A stretch of 64,000 nt of DNA from CALFMR01 sp035550595 (GCA_035550595.1 DASZOV010000141.1:1-64000), one strand, 5' to 3'; counted from the first letter of the stretch, positions 50,187 through 58,244 are shown. The notes: a model not told the origin generated them from the letters alone. Translations and numbers: made by a program.

Positions 50187-50425
50187 CCTCGCGCGAAGAC
50201 GTGAAGATTGGGTCTCGCGCGAAGACGCGAAGACGCGAAGGGGACGGCTCACGCGACTAAAAAAGATGACACCGCGAGGCCCCGAACGGAGTGAGGGTGC
50301 CGAAGCGCACCAAGAGAAGTCCGCGAAGCCCCGAGTGTAACGAGGGCGCTGAGCGGGCGAGCGGGGGTGGGGCCCCGCGAGCGAGTAAAGAAAGATGGCC
50401 CCGCGCCACTGCAAAGAAGATGACT
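50187..50425. repeat. Repeat block between ada-alkA and ogt (R2 + R1)
   Basis: R2: GCGCGAAGACG/GCGAAGACGCGAAG runs at 50187-50240. R1: one long hairpin-repeat unit at 50259-50425, with terminal AAAGATGAC...GCAAAGAAGATGAC and stem GCGGGG (50361-50366)/CCCCGC (50373-50378). It shares about 100 bases, in reverse orientation, with the block at 62.5 kb. It occupies the divergent promoter region of two repair genes. Confidence 0.82.
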
Positions 50426-50466
50426 CCACAACTATCGGCTCAGGCATTATCGTTGGAGACGAAAAC

Positions 50467-51021
50467 ATGAGGAAGAGCATCACAGTCGGCGATCGACATG
50501 CGGCGTCGACGTGCTACGTCTACGCGCGGATGGATTCGCCGGTCGGCCGGCTCACGATCATCGCGAGCGACAACGGCGTGGCGGGTGTGCTGTGGGACGG
50601 GGAAGACCTGCCCTTCATGCCGGCCGATGACCAGCGCGAAGATCCTGCGCACCCGATCATCGCGGAGGCCATGCGTCAGCTTCAGGAATACTTCGACGGC
50701 CAGCGCACCGCGTTCGCGCTGCCGCTCGACGTGACCGGCACGCCGTTCCAGTTGAAAGTGTGGGACGCGCTTCGGACGATCCCGTTCGGCGAGACGCGGT
50801 CCTATGCCGAGATTGCTGAGCAAATCGGTCAGCCGCGAGCCGTGCGCGCCGTCGGTGCAGCCAATGGTCGCAACCCGATCTCGATTGTCACGCCCTGCCA
50901 TCGCGTCATCGGATCGACTGGCAGCCTCACCGGCTTCGCCGCCGGCCTCGACACGAAAGCGCGGCTTCTCGCGTTCGAGGGCGCGCGGCTGTCGGAGCCG
51001 ACGCGAGTCAGACATCGCTGA
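50467..51021 (+). CDS. ogt: Methylated-DNA--protein-cysteine methyltransferase
   Basis: 184 residues from ATG 50467. The active site is ISIVTPCHRVIGSTGSLTGFAAGLDTKARLLAFEG with acceptor Cys144; the helix-turn-helix-like DNA-binding part is FQLKVWDALRTIPFGETRSYAEIAEQIGQPRAVRAVGAANGRN. It transfers methyl from O6-methylguanine to itself, a suicide repair reaction. The N-terminal half YVYARMDSPVGRLTIIASDNGVAGVLWDG is the usual RNase-H-like domain. Placed divergently to the Ada-AlkA fusion, together providing an alkylation-repair locus. Confidence 0.95.
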   Translation: MRKSITVGDRHAASTCYVYARMDSPVGRLTIIASDNGVAGVLWDGEDLPFMPADDQREDPAHPIIAEAMRQLQEYFDGQRTAFALPLDVTGTPFQLKVWDALRTIPFGETRSYAEIAEQIGQPRAVRAVGAANGRNPISIVTPCHRVIGSTGSLTGFAAGLDTKARLLAFEGARLSEPTRVRHR

Positions 51022-51024
51022 GAG

Positions 51025-51144
51025 GCGGCCATCGGCGTCTTCAGCGTGATGGCCTACAGCGTGTCGCTGCAGACGCGCGACATCGGGATCCGCATCGCGC
51101 TCGGCCCGGAGCCGCGCGGTGTGCTGCGCATGGTGTTAATGAAG
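51025..51144 (+). pseudogene. Remnant of an ADOP permease C-terminal region
   Basis: Starting four bases after the ogt stop, a frame reads AAIGVFSVMAYSVSLQTRDIGIRIALGPEPRGVLRMVL, which matches the region after the last periplasmic loop of ADOP permeases (compare AAVGIYGVMSFTVAQRTHEIGLRMALGGGKRHVV in the gene at 40.6 kb). Upstream sequence and downstream ending are absent, so it is a dead fragment; it may extend into unrelated sequence ending in TGA at 51189. Confidence 0.75.
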
Positions 51145-51225
51145 GAGGCGCCTTTGGCGCGTCTGTCCAGTCTTGACACTCGTTTTTGAGCTTTCTTCGC
51201 GATCTTCGCGCCTTCGCGTGAACGC
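51145..51225. repeat. GGCGCC..GGCGCGTCT and CGCGATCTTCGCG repeats
   Basis: AGGCGCCTTTGGCGCGTCT (51147-51165) has a near copy at 55290-55310 (GGCGCCGTCGGCGCGTCTTG). TTCTTCGCGATCTTCGCGCC at about 51193 matches the R2 run at 1103-1132. No gene. Confidence 0.65.
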
Positions 51226-51231
51226 CTCGCG

Positions 51232-51708
51232 TTACCAGCCCAGCACGAGGCCGCCGGTGTGGCGGAGCTCTTTTGGCGTGACGAGATCCAGGAACTCCTG
51301 GTGCGTCATCGGGTCGCCGCCCTTCGCGGCGCCGTTGACGAAGTCGTAGTCCTTGGCGAACTCGGAGAACGTCGGCCGCTTGGTCGCGATCTCGACGTAA
51401 AAACGCAGGCGATTCGCATCCAGGTTCATGGTTGGTTTGCGCAAGAGCGCGGCGCGGACGCGGTCGACGTCCTGCGAGGGGCCAGCCGCGGGTCGCGTTG
51501 ACGACGGATCGGCACGCGGTGCGCCGGACGCGGCTGCCGTCGGGCGTTGCGCCACGGGTGGCGTCGTCGACGATGGCGCGCCGGTCTGTGCCGCGGCGGA
51601 CCCCGCGCTCCAACACATCAGGAGCGTGAACGCAGCGGCGCGGGCCGCAAGGCGCCATCCGGCCGCCGGGCGGGTCGTTCGCGGACCACGGAGGGCCGAA
51701 ATCGGCAC
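51232..51708 (-). CDS. Small secreted hypothetical protein
   Basis: 158 residues with a probable signal (AARAAAFTLLMCWSAGSAAAQ) and a Ser/Thr/Pro/Ala-rich linker to about residue 82. The conserved-looking end is DVDRVRAALLRKPTMNLDANRLRFYVEIATKRPTFSEFAKDYDFVNGAAKGGDPMTHQEFLDLVTPKELRHTGG. I do not recognise the family. It is oppositely directed to its neighbours. Confidence 0.6.
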   Translation of the reverse strand: MPISALRGPRTTRPAAGWRLAARAAAFTLLMCWSAGSAAAQTGAPSSTTPPVAQRPTAAASGAPRADPSSTRPAAGPSQDVDRVRAALLRKPTMNLDANRLRFYVEIATKRPTFSEFAKDYDFVNGAAKGGDPMTHQEFLDLVTPKELRHTGGLVLGW

Positions 51709-51879
51709 TCTGTCACTCTAGCCCACTCGGCCGTCGTCGTGGGGCACCCGACGTCATCGCGCGCAAGGGGCTGTCCGGACGCCGAGCCGTCCGCGTTCGC
51801 CCAGGATCTGCGTTGCTGGCGCCTCCCGGCGCAGGCTCACGCCAACGGGATTCGTTCGGCGCATAATCTCGAACGTCCA

Positions 51880-52341
51880 ATGGCCGTGTCGCGCGGTCTC
51901 GCATCCTTGCCGCCGTGGCGTCGCGCCATCGTCGTTCTGGCCACGACGTCGCTGTCATGGCCCGCGGCCGCGGCATATCGCGACACGGTGCGGGCTGCGC
52001 ACGCGTGGGCGCAGCTTCGACACTCGCATCGCGATGCGGCCGACAGCGTCGACGACGCGACCAATCGCGCGCTGATTCCCTATCTGCCTCGCGACGGCGT
52101 CATCGGCTTTTCGGTCGCGTCGGTCAGCGCCATGCCGCCCGCCGATCGGCTACGCGTCGAACAGTTTCTTCAGTACTCGCTGGCGCCGCGCGTGCTCGTC
52201 CTCTCGACGGATCAGACCTTCGTCATCGAGTACGTCACGCCCGACGCCCGGGTGTCGCTCGCGGACGACCCTGCATTCGCGCTCGTGGCGTCGAGCGGTG
52301 ATCGCCTGCGGCTGTTCCGGCGCCTCGCGCGATCGCGATGA
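51880..52341 (+). CDS. Hypothetical exported/anchored protein upstream of a glycosyltransferase
   Basis: 153 residues from the ATG at 51880. One hydrophobic N-terminal segment (IVVLATTSLSWPAAAAY) and a soluble alpha/beta-looking part, NRALIPYLPRDGVIGFSVASVSAMPPADRLRVEQFLQYSLAPRVLVLSTDQTFVIEYV. The family is not recognised. The stop overlaps the next gene's start (ATGA), so it may assist that membrane glycosyltransferase. CATAAT at 51862-51867 is a candidate -10. The 51709-51879 gap has no gene. Confidence 0.7.
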   Translation: MAVSRGLASLPPWRRAIVVLATTSLSWPAAAAYRDTVRAAHAWAQLRHSHRDAADSVDDATNRALIPYLPRDGVIGFSVASVSAMPPADRLRVEQFLQYSLAPRVLVLSTDQTFVIEYVTPDARVSLADDPAFALVASSGDRLRLFRRLARSR

Positions 52342-53723
52342 CGATGGCCGCCGCGTGCCTGCCGTTCGTCGCGGCGCTCTGCCTCGCGCGGATACTCACG
52401 CGCGACCGGTGCGCCTGGGGCGTCGCGCTGCCCGTGGCTATTGGAGTGACGGCCGGCGCGTCGTCCGTCATGTTCTGGCTGTTGCTCATCGCGCCGATTG
52501 AATCGCGAGCGCACCTCGTGGCGATCGACGCGATCGGGTGGATGGGCGTGACGACGATTCTGGCGTGGCGCACGTTCGCGCGCGACGCATCGTTCAGCGC
52601 CGATCGCACCGCTGCGTCCGTGTCCGCGTCTGACGCGCGGCGCGTGCCCGTTGACGTCTGGCTGGCTGCGGGATTGGCACTCGCCTTCGCCGGCGTCGCG
52701 GTCGTTCGCGTGGCGGCGTCGGCGGCGACGCTGCCGCATGGCGAGTGGGACGCGTGGGCGATGTGGAACGCACGCGCCCGGGCGATCGCGATCGGCTATC
52801 CCTCCGCGTGGCACGCCGCCGTTCGCGCGATGCCGCATCCGGATTATCCGCTGCTCGTTCCCGTGTTCATCGCGCGGCTCTGGATCGAGCTGGGCCGCGA
52901 CACGGTCGCCGTGCCCATGGCGACCGCCGCCGCGTTCGGCGCCGCGACCGTCATCGTGGCCGCGTGTTCCGTCGGACAACGTCATGGCGCGGCGCGCGGA
53001 TGGCTGACGGCGGCGATCCTGCTCGCGAGCCCCACGTTTCTGACGGTAGTGGTGTCGCAATACGCGGACGTCCCGCTCGCGTTCTACTGGCTCGCCGCGT
53101 TCGTCGCCTGCGATCAGGCCATGCGATCGCGTCGTTCGATCTGGTGGGCCATGGCAGGCGCCACGCTGGCGCTCGCCGCGTGGACCAAGAACGAGGGCAT
53201 CGCCATGCTCGCGCTGGCCGGTGTGACGATGGGCGTGTACGCGATCGGATCGCGCGCGCCAGGCCGCGCGGCGCGTGTCACCTGGCTTGTCGCCGGCGCC
53301 CTACCCGCGATCGTCGCTGTCGCATCGTTCAGATATCTGATGCCCGGGCCGAGCTATCTCTTCTCGCACCTGTCGTTGGCCGACGTGATCGCGCGCGTCC
53401 GAAGCCTCGCGCGCTGGCGGACGGTCGCCGCCGCGATGGGCCGAGAAATCTGGCTCGGCGGCGCCACGTACATCGGCATCCTTCCACTCACCGTGGTCAT
53501 CGCGATCACGCTCGGCCACCCGCGACATTGGCCACGGGCCGCGGTCGCCGCCGTGATCTGCACGGCCGGGATGCTCGCTGTCGACGCGAGCGTCTACCTG
53601 CTCCTGTCGCCCAACCTCGTCTGGCACCTGAGTACGTCGGTCGATCGCGTCATTGTCCAGCTCACACCGGCGATCGTCTGGGCCCTCCTGATGCTGGCCG
53701 GCCGTTCCGGCGATCTCGACTAA
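52338..53723 (+). CDS. PMT/GT39-like membrane glycosyltransferase
   Basis: 461 residues, about ten hydrophobic helices. The large first loop has PHGEWDAWAMWNARARAIAIGYPSAWHAAVRAMPHPDYPLLVPVFIARLWIELGRDTVAVP, in which acidic residues (GEWDAW, HPDYPLL) match the active-site region of PMT/RgtA-type polyprenyl-phosphate-sugar transferases. SQYADVPLAFYWLAAFVACD and AWTKNEGIAMLALAGV are further family blocks. It likely transfers a sugar from a lipid carrier at the outer face of the membrane. Its end overlaps the end of a convergent gene by four bases. Confidence 0.75.
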   Translation: MTMAAACLPFVAALCLARILTRDRCAWGVALPVAIGVTAGASSVMFWLLLIAPIESRAHLVAIDAIGWMGVTTILAWRTFARDASFSADRTAASVSASDARRVPVDVWLAAGLALAFAGVAVVRVAASAATLPHGEWDAWAMWNARARAIAIGYPSAWHAAVRAMPHPDYPLLVPVFIARLWIELGRDTVAVPMATAAAFGAATVIVAACSVGQRHGAARGWLTAAILLASPTFLTVVVSQYADVPLAFYWLAAFVACDQAMRSRRSIWWAMAGATLALAAWTKNEGIAMLALAGVTMGVYAIGSRAPGRAARVTWLVAGALPAIVAVASFRYLMPGPSYLFSHLSLADVIARVRSLARWRTVAAAMGREIWLGGATYIGILPLTVVIAITLGHPRHWPRAAVAAVICTAGMLAVDASVYLLLSPNLVWHLSTSVDRVIVQLTPAIVWALLMLAGRSGDLD

Positions 53724-54547
53724 CGCACGCGGCCCGCGGCGTTCTCGAGCACGACGTTCGACAGCACGGCCGTGTCGGACGTGACGGGCAGGTGCGAGCA
53801 GAAGCCGATGCCGACGTAGAACGGCTCGTCGAGGTGCAGCGTGATGGGCGGACCGAACTGGTGCATCGGCTCGCCCTCGAGGCTCACGAACAGCGCGAAC
53901 GCGTCGCCACGCTTCTCGATGCCGATGCGCTGCGCCATGACGGTGACGAGGCTGTCCGGGCTCGCCCCGCCCGGCCGGCCGCGGCCGCCGATGCGGTACT
54001 CGGTGTCCTTGATGCGGACGTCCCGCTCCGGACGCACGGCGAGATGAATCATCCCCAGGCCGTGCAGCGCCACGATCGCTTCCTTCGCGTCATCGTCCAG
54101 GCTCTGGCGGATGACGAGGACGGCTTTGCGATCGCCGTAGCCGGAGGGATCGGGGTAGCTGATGTCGGCCGCGAGCGAGACGTCGCCCGACATGCGCTTC
54201 CAGAGATAGCGAAACTCGTCACGCGTGTACCAGATGTTGTAGCCCGCCGAGTCGATCGTGTAGCGGCCGGTCGCCGCGTCGAAGCTCGCGCGGCCCGGCA
54301 CGAGCGCGGCGCCGACGTCCGCCTGGCCGTCGAAGATGCCGATGGGCGCGTCGAACACGCGGCTCGGACGATGAAAATCAGGCGGCGGTGCGACTTGTGT
54401 GTGCGTGTCGGACCCGGGCATCGCCCAGTCGGGCACCGCGGGCTGCTGCGCGTGGAGAAGCGACGCCGCGACGCCGAGCGTGACGACCGCGGCCAGGAAA
54501 GAACCTCGAAGTACCCGTGCCGGAGTGGTGCGGATGGTCTGAGGCAT
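53720..54547 (-). CDS. Secreted concanavalin-like (DUF1349-type) protein
   Basis: 275 residues from ATG 54547 (an ATG at 54562 is also possible). A signal peptide SFLAAVVTLGVAASLLHAQ is followed by WKRMSGDVSLAADISYPDPSGYGDRKAVLVIRQSLDDDAKEAIVALHGLGMIHLAVRPERDVRIKDTEYRI and a C-terminal YVGIGFCSHLPVTSDTAVLSNVVLE. This pattern fits the DUF1349/LamG-like jelly-roll seen near secreted sugar-active or TolB-like proteins. Binding of an extracellular glycan is likely; no catalytic residues can be named. Confidence 0.65.
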   Translation of the reverse strand: MPQTIRTTPARVLRGSFLAAVVTLGVAASLLHAQQPAVPDWAMPGSDTHTQVAPPPDFHRPSRVFDAPIGIFDGQADVGAALVPGRASFDAATGRYTIDSAGYNIWYTRDEFRYLWKRMSGDVSLAADISYPDPSGYGDRKAVLVIRQSLDDDAKEAIVALHGLGMIHLAVRPERDVRIKDTEYRIGGRGRPGGASPDSLVTVMAQRIGIEKRGDAFALFVSLEGEPMHQFGPPITLHLDEPFYVGIGFCSHLPVTSDTAVLSNVVLENAAGRVR

Positions 54548-54601
54548 GCGGCATGTAAGCACGGCAGCCGCGACGACTCAAGCGCCATCGTGCCGCTCGC
54601 G

Positions 54602-55204
54602 TCACCGTGCCGGCGCGTAGCGCAGCATGACGTTGCCCGACGAGTACGGGCGCGCTTCCAGCAGTTCGAGTCGCGTCGGGCTCGCGAGTCCGTTCACGAG
54701 CGACCGTCCGTCGCCGAGGATGACGGGGCCGACGACGAACTGGTATTCGTCGACGAGGCCGTGCGCGGTGAGCGCCGAGACGATCGAGCCGCTGCCGAAG
54801 ATCATCATGTCGTGGCCTGGTTCCTGTTTCATCGCGCGGACCGCGTCCGGATCGACATCGTGAACGAGGCGTGAGCCGCGCCACGTGACGTCGCGCCGCG
54901 TCCGCGAGAACACGATCTTCGTCGCCTCGTTGATCCACACGGCCATCGCGCGCAGCTCGGGCGTGCGCCGGTGCGGGGCGTGCGGATCGGGCGCGGTGGG
55001 CGAGTCGTCGACGACGTGCGGCCAGAACGACTCGAACATGTCGTAGGTCCGTCGGCCGAACAGGATCGTGTTCTCCGGGCCCGGCGTCGCGTCCGCTGCG
55101 AGCCGATCGAGATCAACGTCAGGCACGGCCCACGAGAGCCCGCCGTCCGGTGTCGAGAAGTAGCCGTCAGCCGAGAGTCGATCGAACGCTACGATCCGCC
55201 GCAT
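54602..55204 (-). CDS. Dihydrofolate-reductase-like (RibD C-terminal) protein
   Basis: 200 residues: MRRIVAFDRLSADGYFSTPDGGLSW, ENTILFGRRTYDMFESFWP, KIVFSRTRRDVTWRGSRLV, IFGSGSIVSALTAHGLVDEYQFVVGPVILGDGRSLV. The FGRRTY and GSGSIV blocks bind NADPH in the RibD_C/DHFR fold. These small 'YyaP/YwjB-like' proteins are presumed reductases of unknown substrate. Single gene followed, on its strand, by the DUF1349-type gene after 54 bases. Confidence 0.88.
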   Translation of the reverse strand: MRRIVAFDRLSADGYFSTPDGGLSWAVPDVDLDRLAADATPGPENTILFGRRTYDMFESFWPHVVDDSPTAPDPHAPHRRTPELRAMAVWINEATKIVFSRTRRDVTWRGSRLVHDVDPDAVRAMKQEPGHDMMIFGSGSIVSALTAHGLVDEYQFVVGPVILGDGRSLVNGLASPTRLELLEARPYSSGNVMLRYAPAR

Positions 55205-55244
55205 GAAAACCTCCGGGAGTGAAGTGCGTTGAACGAGTTGGAGT

Positions 55245-55363
55245 GCGTTTCAAAACTTCGAACTGCGAACTTCGAACGTCGAATGAATGGGGCGCCGTCG
55301 GCGCGTCTTGTTAGTTTTGAAACACGCTCTTGGAAGTTCGAAGCCAGAAGCCAGAAGTTATGA
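55245..55363. repeat. GAAGTTC/GAAGCCA repeat with GGCGCC palindrome (family R3)
   Basis: AACTTCGAAC-type patch at 55254-55280, GGCGCC-GTC-GGCGC palindrome at 55290, and AGTTCGAAGCCAGAAGCCAG at 55334 onward. The order matches 29164-29263. It fills the gap upstream of the DHFR-like gene and downstream of the sigma factor. Confidence 0.75.
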
Positions 55364-55367
55364 ACTG

Positions 55368-56624
55368 TCACGTGCCGGTGCGTGCGCATGCGGCGTGGCG
55401 GCGTTCGAGAAAGCGGCGTTCGCCCGCGTTACGGGCCACCGCCAGCGCGGCGGCGAATCGCTCACGCGCGGCGTCGGGATGGCCGGCTTTGAGCTCGAGC
55501 TCGCCGGCGGCGGCCTCGTAGAACGGATACCGCGCGAGCCGATCGCGGTCGGTGATTCCGTCGAGCGCCGCGAGGCCGCAGTCGGCGCCGTCACGCTGGC
55601 CAATCGCAATCGCGCGGTTGAGCGCGACGACGGGGGAGGGCGCGATCGCGAAGAGACGGTCGTAGAGCGAGACGACGAGCGCCCAGTCGGTGGACGCGGC
55701 ATTCGCGGCCGCGGCGTGCGCGGCTGCAATCGCGGCTTCGAGATGCCACGCGGTCAGGATCGTGCCGGCTGCCGATCGCTCGAGCCGCGCGAGTCCCTCT
55801 TCGACGAGCGCGCGATCCCACTGCGATCGATCGTGATCGACGAGCGCCTGCAGATTGCCGGTCTCGTCGACGCGTGCCGGCAGTCGCGCGGCGTGCAGGC
55901 ACATGAGCGCGATGAGCGCGTCGGTCTCCGGCGTGGCGGCTGGCGGATATTCGCCGAGGAGTCGCGCGAGCCGCAACGCGTCGGCGCAGAGATCCGCGCG
56001 CACGGTCGTTTCGCCCGATGCGCCGTGATAGCCCTCGTTGAAGAGGAGATACAGCGCGCGCCGGACCGACGTGAGCCGCGTCGTGAAATCGGCGTCGGCC
56101 AGGTCGAACAGGTGTCCCTCGGACGCGAGCGCATGCTTGCCGCGCGCGATCCGCTTCTCCATCGCGGCACGGCCGACGAGGAACGCAGCCGCGATCTCGC
56201 TCGCGCCGAAGCCGCAGAGCACGTTCAAGACGAGGGCGATCTGCACGTCCTCCGCCAGCCGCGGATGGCAGCACGAGAACATCATTCGAAGTTGTTCGTC
56301 GCGAATGACCGCGCCGGCGAACGCTTCGTCGACGATCGGATCGATCGTTCCGCCGTGCTCCAGCACGCGCACGACGTCAGGCGCGAACGTTCGCGCCGTG
56401 CGCTCGCGCCGGATGACGTCGATCGCGCGATGCCGCGCCGTCGCCATGAGCCACGCCGCCGGGTTGTCCGGCATGCCGCGAATCGGCCAGACCTCGAGCG
56501 CGCGACAGAACGCGTCCTGGACGACGTCCTCGGCGAGCGCGAGGTTGCCGACGCCGAAGACGCGCGTCAGCGCCGCGACGAGCCGTCCGGCTTCCCGGCG
56601 GAAGAGGTGGTCATCGATCTCCAT
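55368..56624 (-). CDS. ECF42-family RNA polymerase sigma factor
   Basis: 418 residues from ATG 56624. Sigma region 2: GNLALAEDVVQDAFCRALEVWPIRGMPDNPAAWLMATARHRAIDVIRRE. Region 4: LRMMFSCCHPRLAEDVQIALVLNVLCGFGASEIAAAFLVGRAAMEKRIARGK. A C-terminal TPR-like extension of some 200 residues (LYLLFNEGYHGASGE, VALNRAIAIGQRDGADCGLAALDGI) is typical of ECF42. Such sigma factors have no anti-sigma gene and pair with a YCII/DGPF protein, which is encoded here ten bases upstream in the same operon. Target promoters cannot be deduced. Confidence 0.92.
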   Translation of the reverse strand: MEIDDHLFRREAGRLVAALTRVFGVGNLALAEDVVQDAFCRALEVWPIRGMPDNPAAWLMATARHRAIDVIRRERTARTFAPDVVRVLEHGGTIDPIVDEAFAGAVIRDEQLRMMFSCCHPRLAEDVQIALVLNVLCGFGASEIAAAFLVGRAAMEKRIARGKHALASEGHLFDLADADFTTRLTSVRRALYLLFNEGYHGASGETTVRADLCADALRLARLLGEYPPAATPETDALIALMCLHAARLPARVDETGNLQALVDHDRSQWDRALVEEGLARLERSAAGTILTAWHLEAAIAAAHAAAANAASTDWALVVSLYDRLFAIAPSPVVALNRAIAIGQRDGADCGLAALDGITDRDRLARYPFYEAAAGELELKAGHPDAARERFAAALAVARNAGERRFLERRHAACARTGT

Positions 56625-56634
56625 GGCACCCCGG

Positions 56635-56985
56635 CTACGTAGCGATCGCGCCGACCGGGCGAACTTCCACCGATCCGCCATGTTCGGCGATAGGGCAGTC
56701 CGCGGCGAGGCGGGCGGCTTCGTCGAGGTCGCGGGCGTCGACGATGAGGAAGCCGAGGACGAGATCCTTGCTTTCGGCGTACGGCCCGTCCGTGATGGCG
56801 CCTTTGCGGACCACTTTGCCGACGGGATCGAGCGGCTGGCCGCGGCTTTTCAGGTGCCCCTGCGTTTCGAGGCGGCGAATCCACGCCAGCCATGTCTGCA
56901 GGCTCTGCTGCGCGCGTTCGGGCGTGCCCATGGCCGCGCGCTGGCCTTCGGGCGTGGATCGGAACAGCAGGACGAATTCGCTCAT
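56635..56985 (-). CDS. YCII-related (DGPF-type) protein
   Basis: 116 residues, MSEFVLLFRSTPEGQRAAMGTPERAQQSLQTWLAWIRRLETQGHLKSRGQPLDP...AITDGPYAESKDLVLGFLIVDARDLDEAARLAADCPI. DGPYAESK is the DGPF motif. It is the usual partner of ECF42 sigma factors and may act as ligand sensor or enzyme. Start overlaps the stop of the DUF5655 gene (ATGA), its stop lies ten bases before the sigma gene. Confidence 0.92.
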   Translation of the reverse strand: MSEFVLLFRSTPEGQRAAMGTPERAQQSLQTWLAWIRRLETQGHLKSRGQPLDPVGKVVRKGAITDGPYAESKDLVLGFLIVDARDLDEAARLAADCPIAEHGGSVEVRPVGAIAT

Positions 56986-57569
56986 CGAGTGCCTCCTCGT
57001 TTGGGGCGTCGATGGATCGACGTTCGACGAGCGCCTTGCCGGACACGTTTCCGCCCCGTCGCCTGGCGCACGGTCGCGCCCGGCCTTGCGGACGTCGAGG
57101 ATCGTGCGGGGTCACGCGCCGTCGTCCGCCTCCGAACGGCCGCAGCACGGTCGGCGGCCACGACGTCCTGCCGCGCGTAGGCTTCGCGCAGCCAGTCGGT
57201 CAACGGCGCCTCGACTTCGTCGCGATGGCGCACGCGCAGCAGGTGCGCGTATTTCGTTTTCGACGACGGCACGACCCGTCGGATCTGGGGCGCGTTCACC
57301 GGCCGGCCGAGGAAGATGCAGACCTCCAGGAACTTCGGGCGTGGCCGGACGAACGCGTAGCAGGCCGTGCGCGAGAACATGATCGAATGGTGGGACGCGT
57401 AGATCCGCTGATCGCCGAGGTCCGCTGCTGTTTCACGCAGACGCTCCCAGGCGTCCTGCAGATCCTCAGGGAGATCCCGTGTCAGCGCCGCTTCGGTCGT
57501 CGTCCAGCAGTCGTGCGGTTCGCCGGGGCGGAGGGGTTCTTTGCAGAAAAAGCACGTTCGGGCCGCCAT
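56982..57569 (-). CDS. DUF5655-like protein with N-terminal CxxC zinc motif
   Basis: 195 residues. N-terminus CFFCKEPLRPGEPHDCW could bind zinc. Central region WERLRETAADLGDQRIYASHHSIMFSRTACYAFVRPRPKFLEVCIFLGRPVNAPQIRRVV..YAHLLRVRHRDEVEAPLTDWLREAY fits DUF5655, a small domain of unknown function. The last ~60 residues are Arg/Ala-rich and probably disordered. It is first in a three-gene operon with the DGPF and ECF42 genes. Confidence 0.75.
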   Translation of the reverse strand: MAARTCFFCKEPLRPGEPHDCWTTTEAALTRDLPEDLQDAWERLRETAADLGDQRIYASHHSIMFSRTACYAFVRPRPKFLEVCIFLGRPVNAPQIRRVVPSSKTKYAHLLRVRHRDEVEAPLTDWLREAYARQDVVAADRAAAVRRRTTARDPARSSTSARPGATVRQATGRKRVRQGARRTSIHRRPKRGGTR

Positions 57570-57602
57570 GCGCTCATTCTAAAAGGCGCCTGCTCCGCGG
57601 GC

Positions 57603-57631
57603 TTGACAGTGTGTGTTGTAACACGTATTAT
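57603..57631 (+). promoter_or_regulatory. Consensus promoter with MarR operator (leaderless)
   Basis: TTGACA (57603-57608), 17-base spacer, TATTAT (57626-57631), then six bases to the ATG at 57638. GTGTT-GT-AACAC (57613-57624) lies in the spacer. The same GTGTT..AACAC core recurs at 58155-58166, before the YceI gene. Confidence 0.8.
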
Positions 57632-57637
57632 CCGGCC

Positions 57638-58111
57638 ATGGCACGCGGGCTTCAGCAGGAGATCAAACAGACCCGCCCGTGGAGCAGCCTCGAAGAAGAG
57701 GCGATGCTGAACATCTCGCGCACGTCGGCGCTGCTCGATCACGCGCTGACCCAGGCGTTCAAGCCCTACAAGGTCACGCCCACGCAGTACAACGTGCTGC
57801 GCATCCTGCGCGGGGCCGGGCCGAACGGACTCTGCCGCATGGAGATCGGCGAGCGGCTCGTCCGTCCCGTGCCCGACGTCACGCGCCTGCTCGACCGGAT
57901 GGAGCAGACCGGGTGGATTCGCCGCCATCGTGGCGGGACGGATCGGCGGTTCGTGACGACGGTGATCGCGCCGAAGGGGCTGGCGCTCTTGTCGAAGCTC
58001 GACAGTGAGATTGGCGCGATGCACCGGCGGCAAATCGGACACCTGAGCGAGGCCGATTTGCGGCAGCTCATCGAGCTGCTGACGGTCGTCCGCGATCGGC
58101 CCGACGGCTAG
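57638..58111 (+). CDS. MarR-family regulator, YceI-linked
   Basis: 157 residues from ATG 57638. LNISRTSALLDHALTQAFKPYKVTPTQYNVLRILRGAGPNGLCRMEIGERLVRPVPDVTRLLDRMEQTGWIRRHRGGTDRRFVTTVIAPKG is a MarR winged helix including the wing. It is preceded by a near-consensus promoter that leaves no leader. With the downstream yceI-like gene (133 bases on) it shares operator-like palindromes, suggesting that it represses both. The longer upstream frame is rejected because it overlaps the promoter. Confidence 0.92.
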   Translation: MARGLQQEIKQTRPWSSLEEEAMLNISRTSALLDHALTQAFKPYKVTPTQYNVLRILRGAGPNGLCRMEIGERLVRPVPDVTRLLDRMEQTGWIRRHRGGTDRRFVTTVIAPKGLALLSKLDSEIGAMHRRQIGHLSEADLRQLIELLTVVRDRPDG

Positions 58112-58128
58112 CGGTTGACGGTATCCGA

Positions 58129-58166
58129 TGTGTGTTTACACACAGACGAGACGCGTGTTCGAACAC
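58129..58166 (+). promoter_or_regulatory. Palindromes upstream of the YceI gene (putative MarR sites)
   Basis: TGTGTGTTTACACACA (58129-58144) and the perfect GTGTTCGAACAC (58155-58166). The second shares GTGTT..AACAC with the site in the marR promoter. TTGACG at 58115-58120 may be a -35. A ribosome-binding site GAAGGAG occurs before the YceI ATG, so this gene has a leader. Confidence 0.6.
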
Positions 58167-58244
58167 TGAGTACACGAGCGCTTTCGCGCGACCCCGTGAA
58201 CACGGGCGCGCACCAGGACCCAGCAACGACGAAGGAGTACGGAC

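Noticed and set aside
50187..50240. CGCGAAG runs considered as tandem origin iterons or DnaA boxes
   Set aside because: No match to TTATCCACA and they recur next to many unrelated genes.
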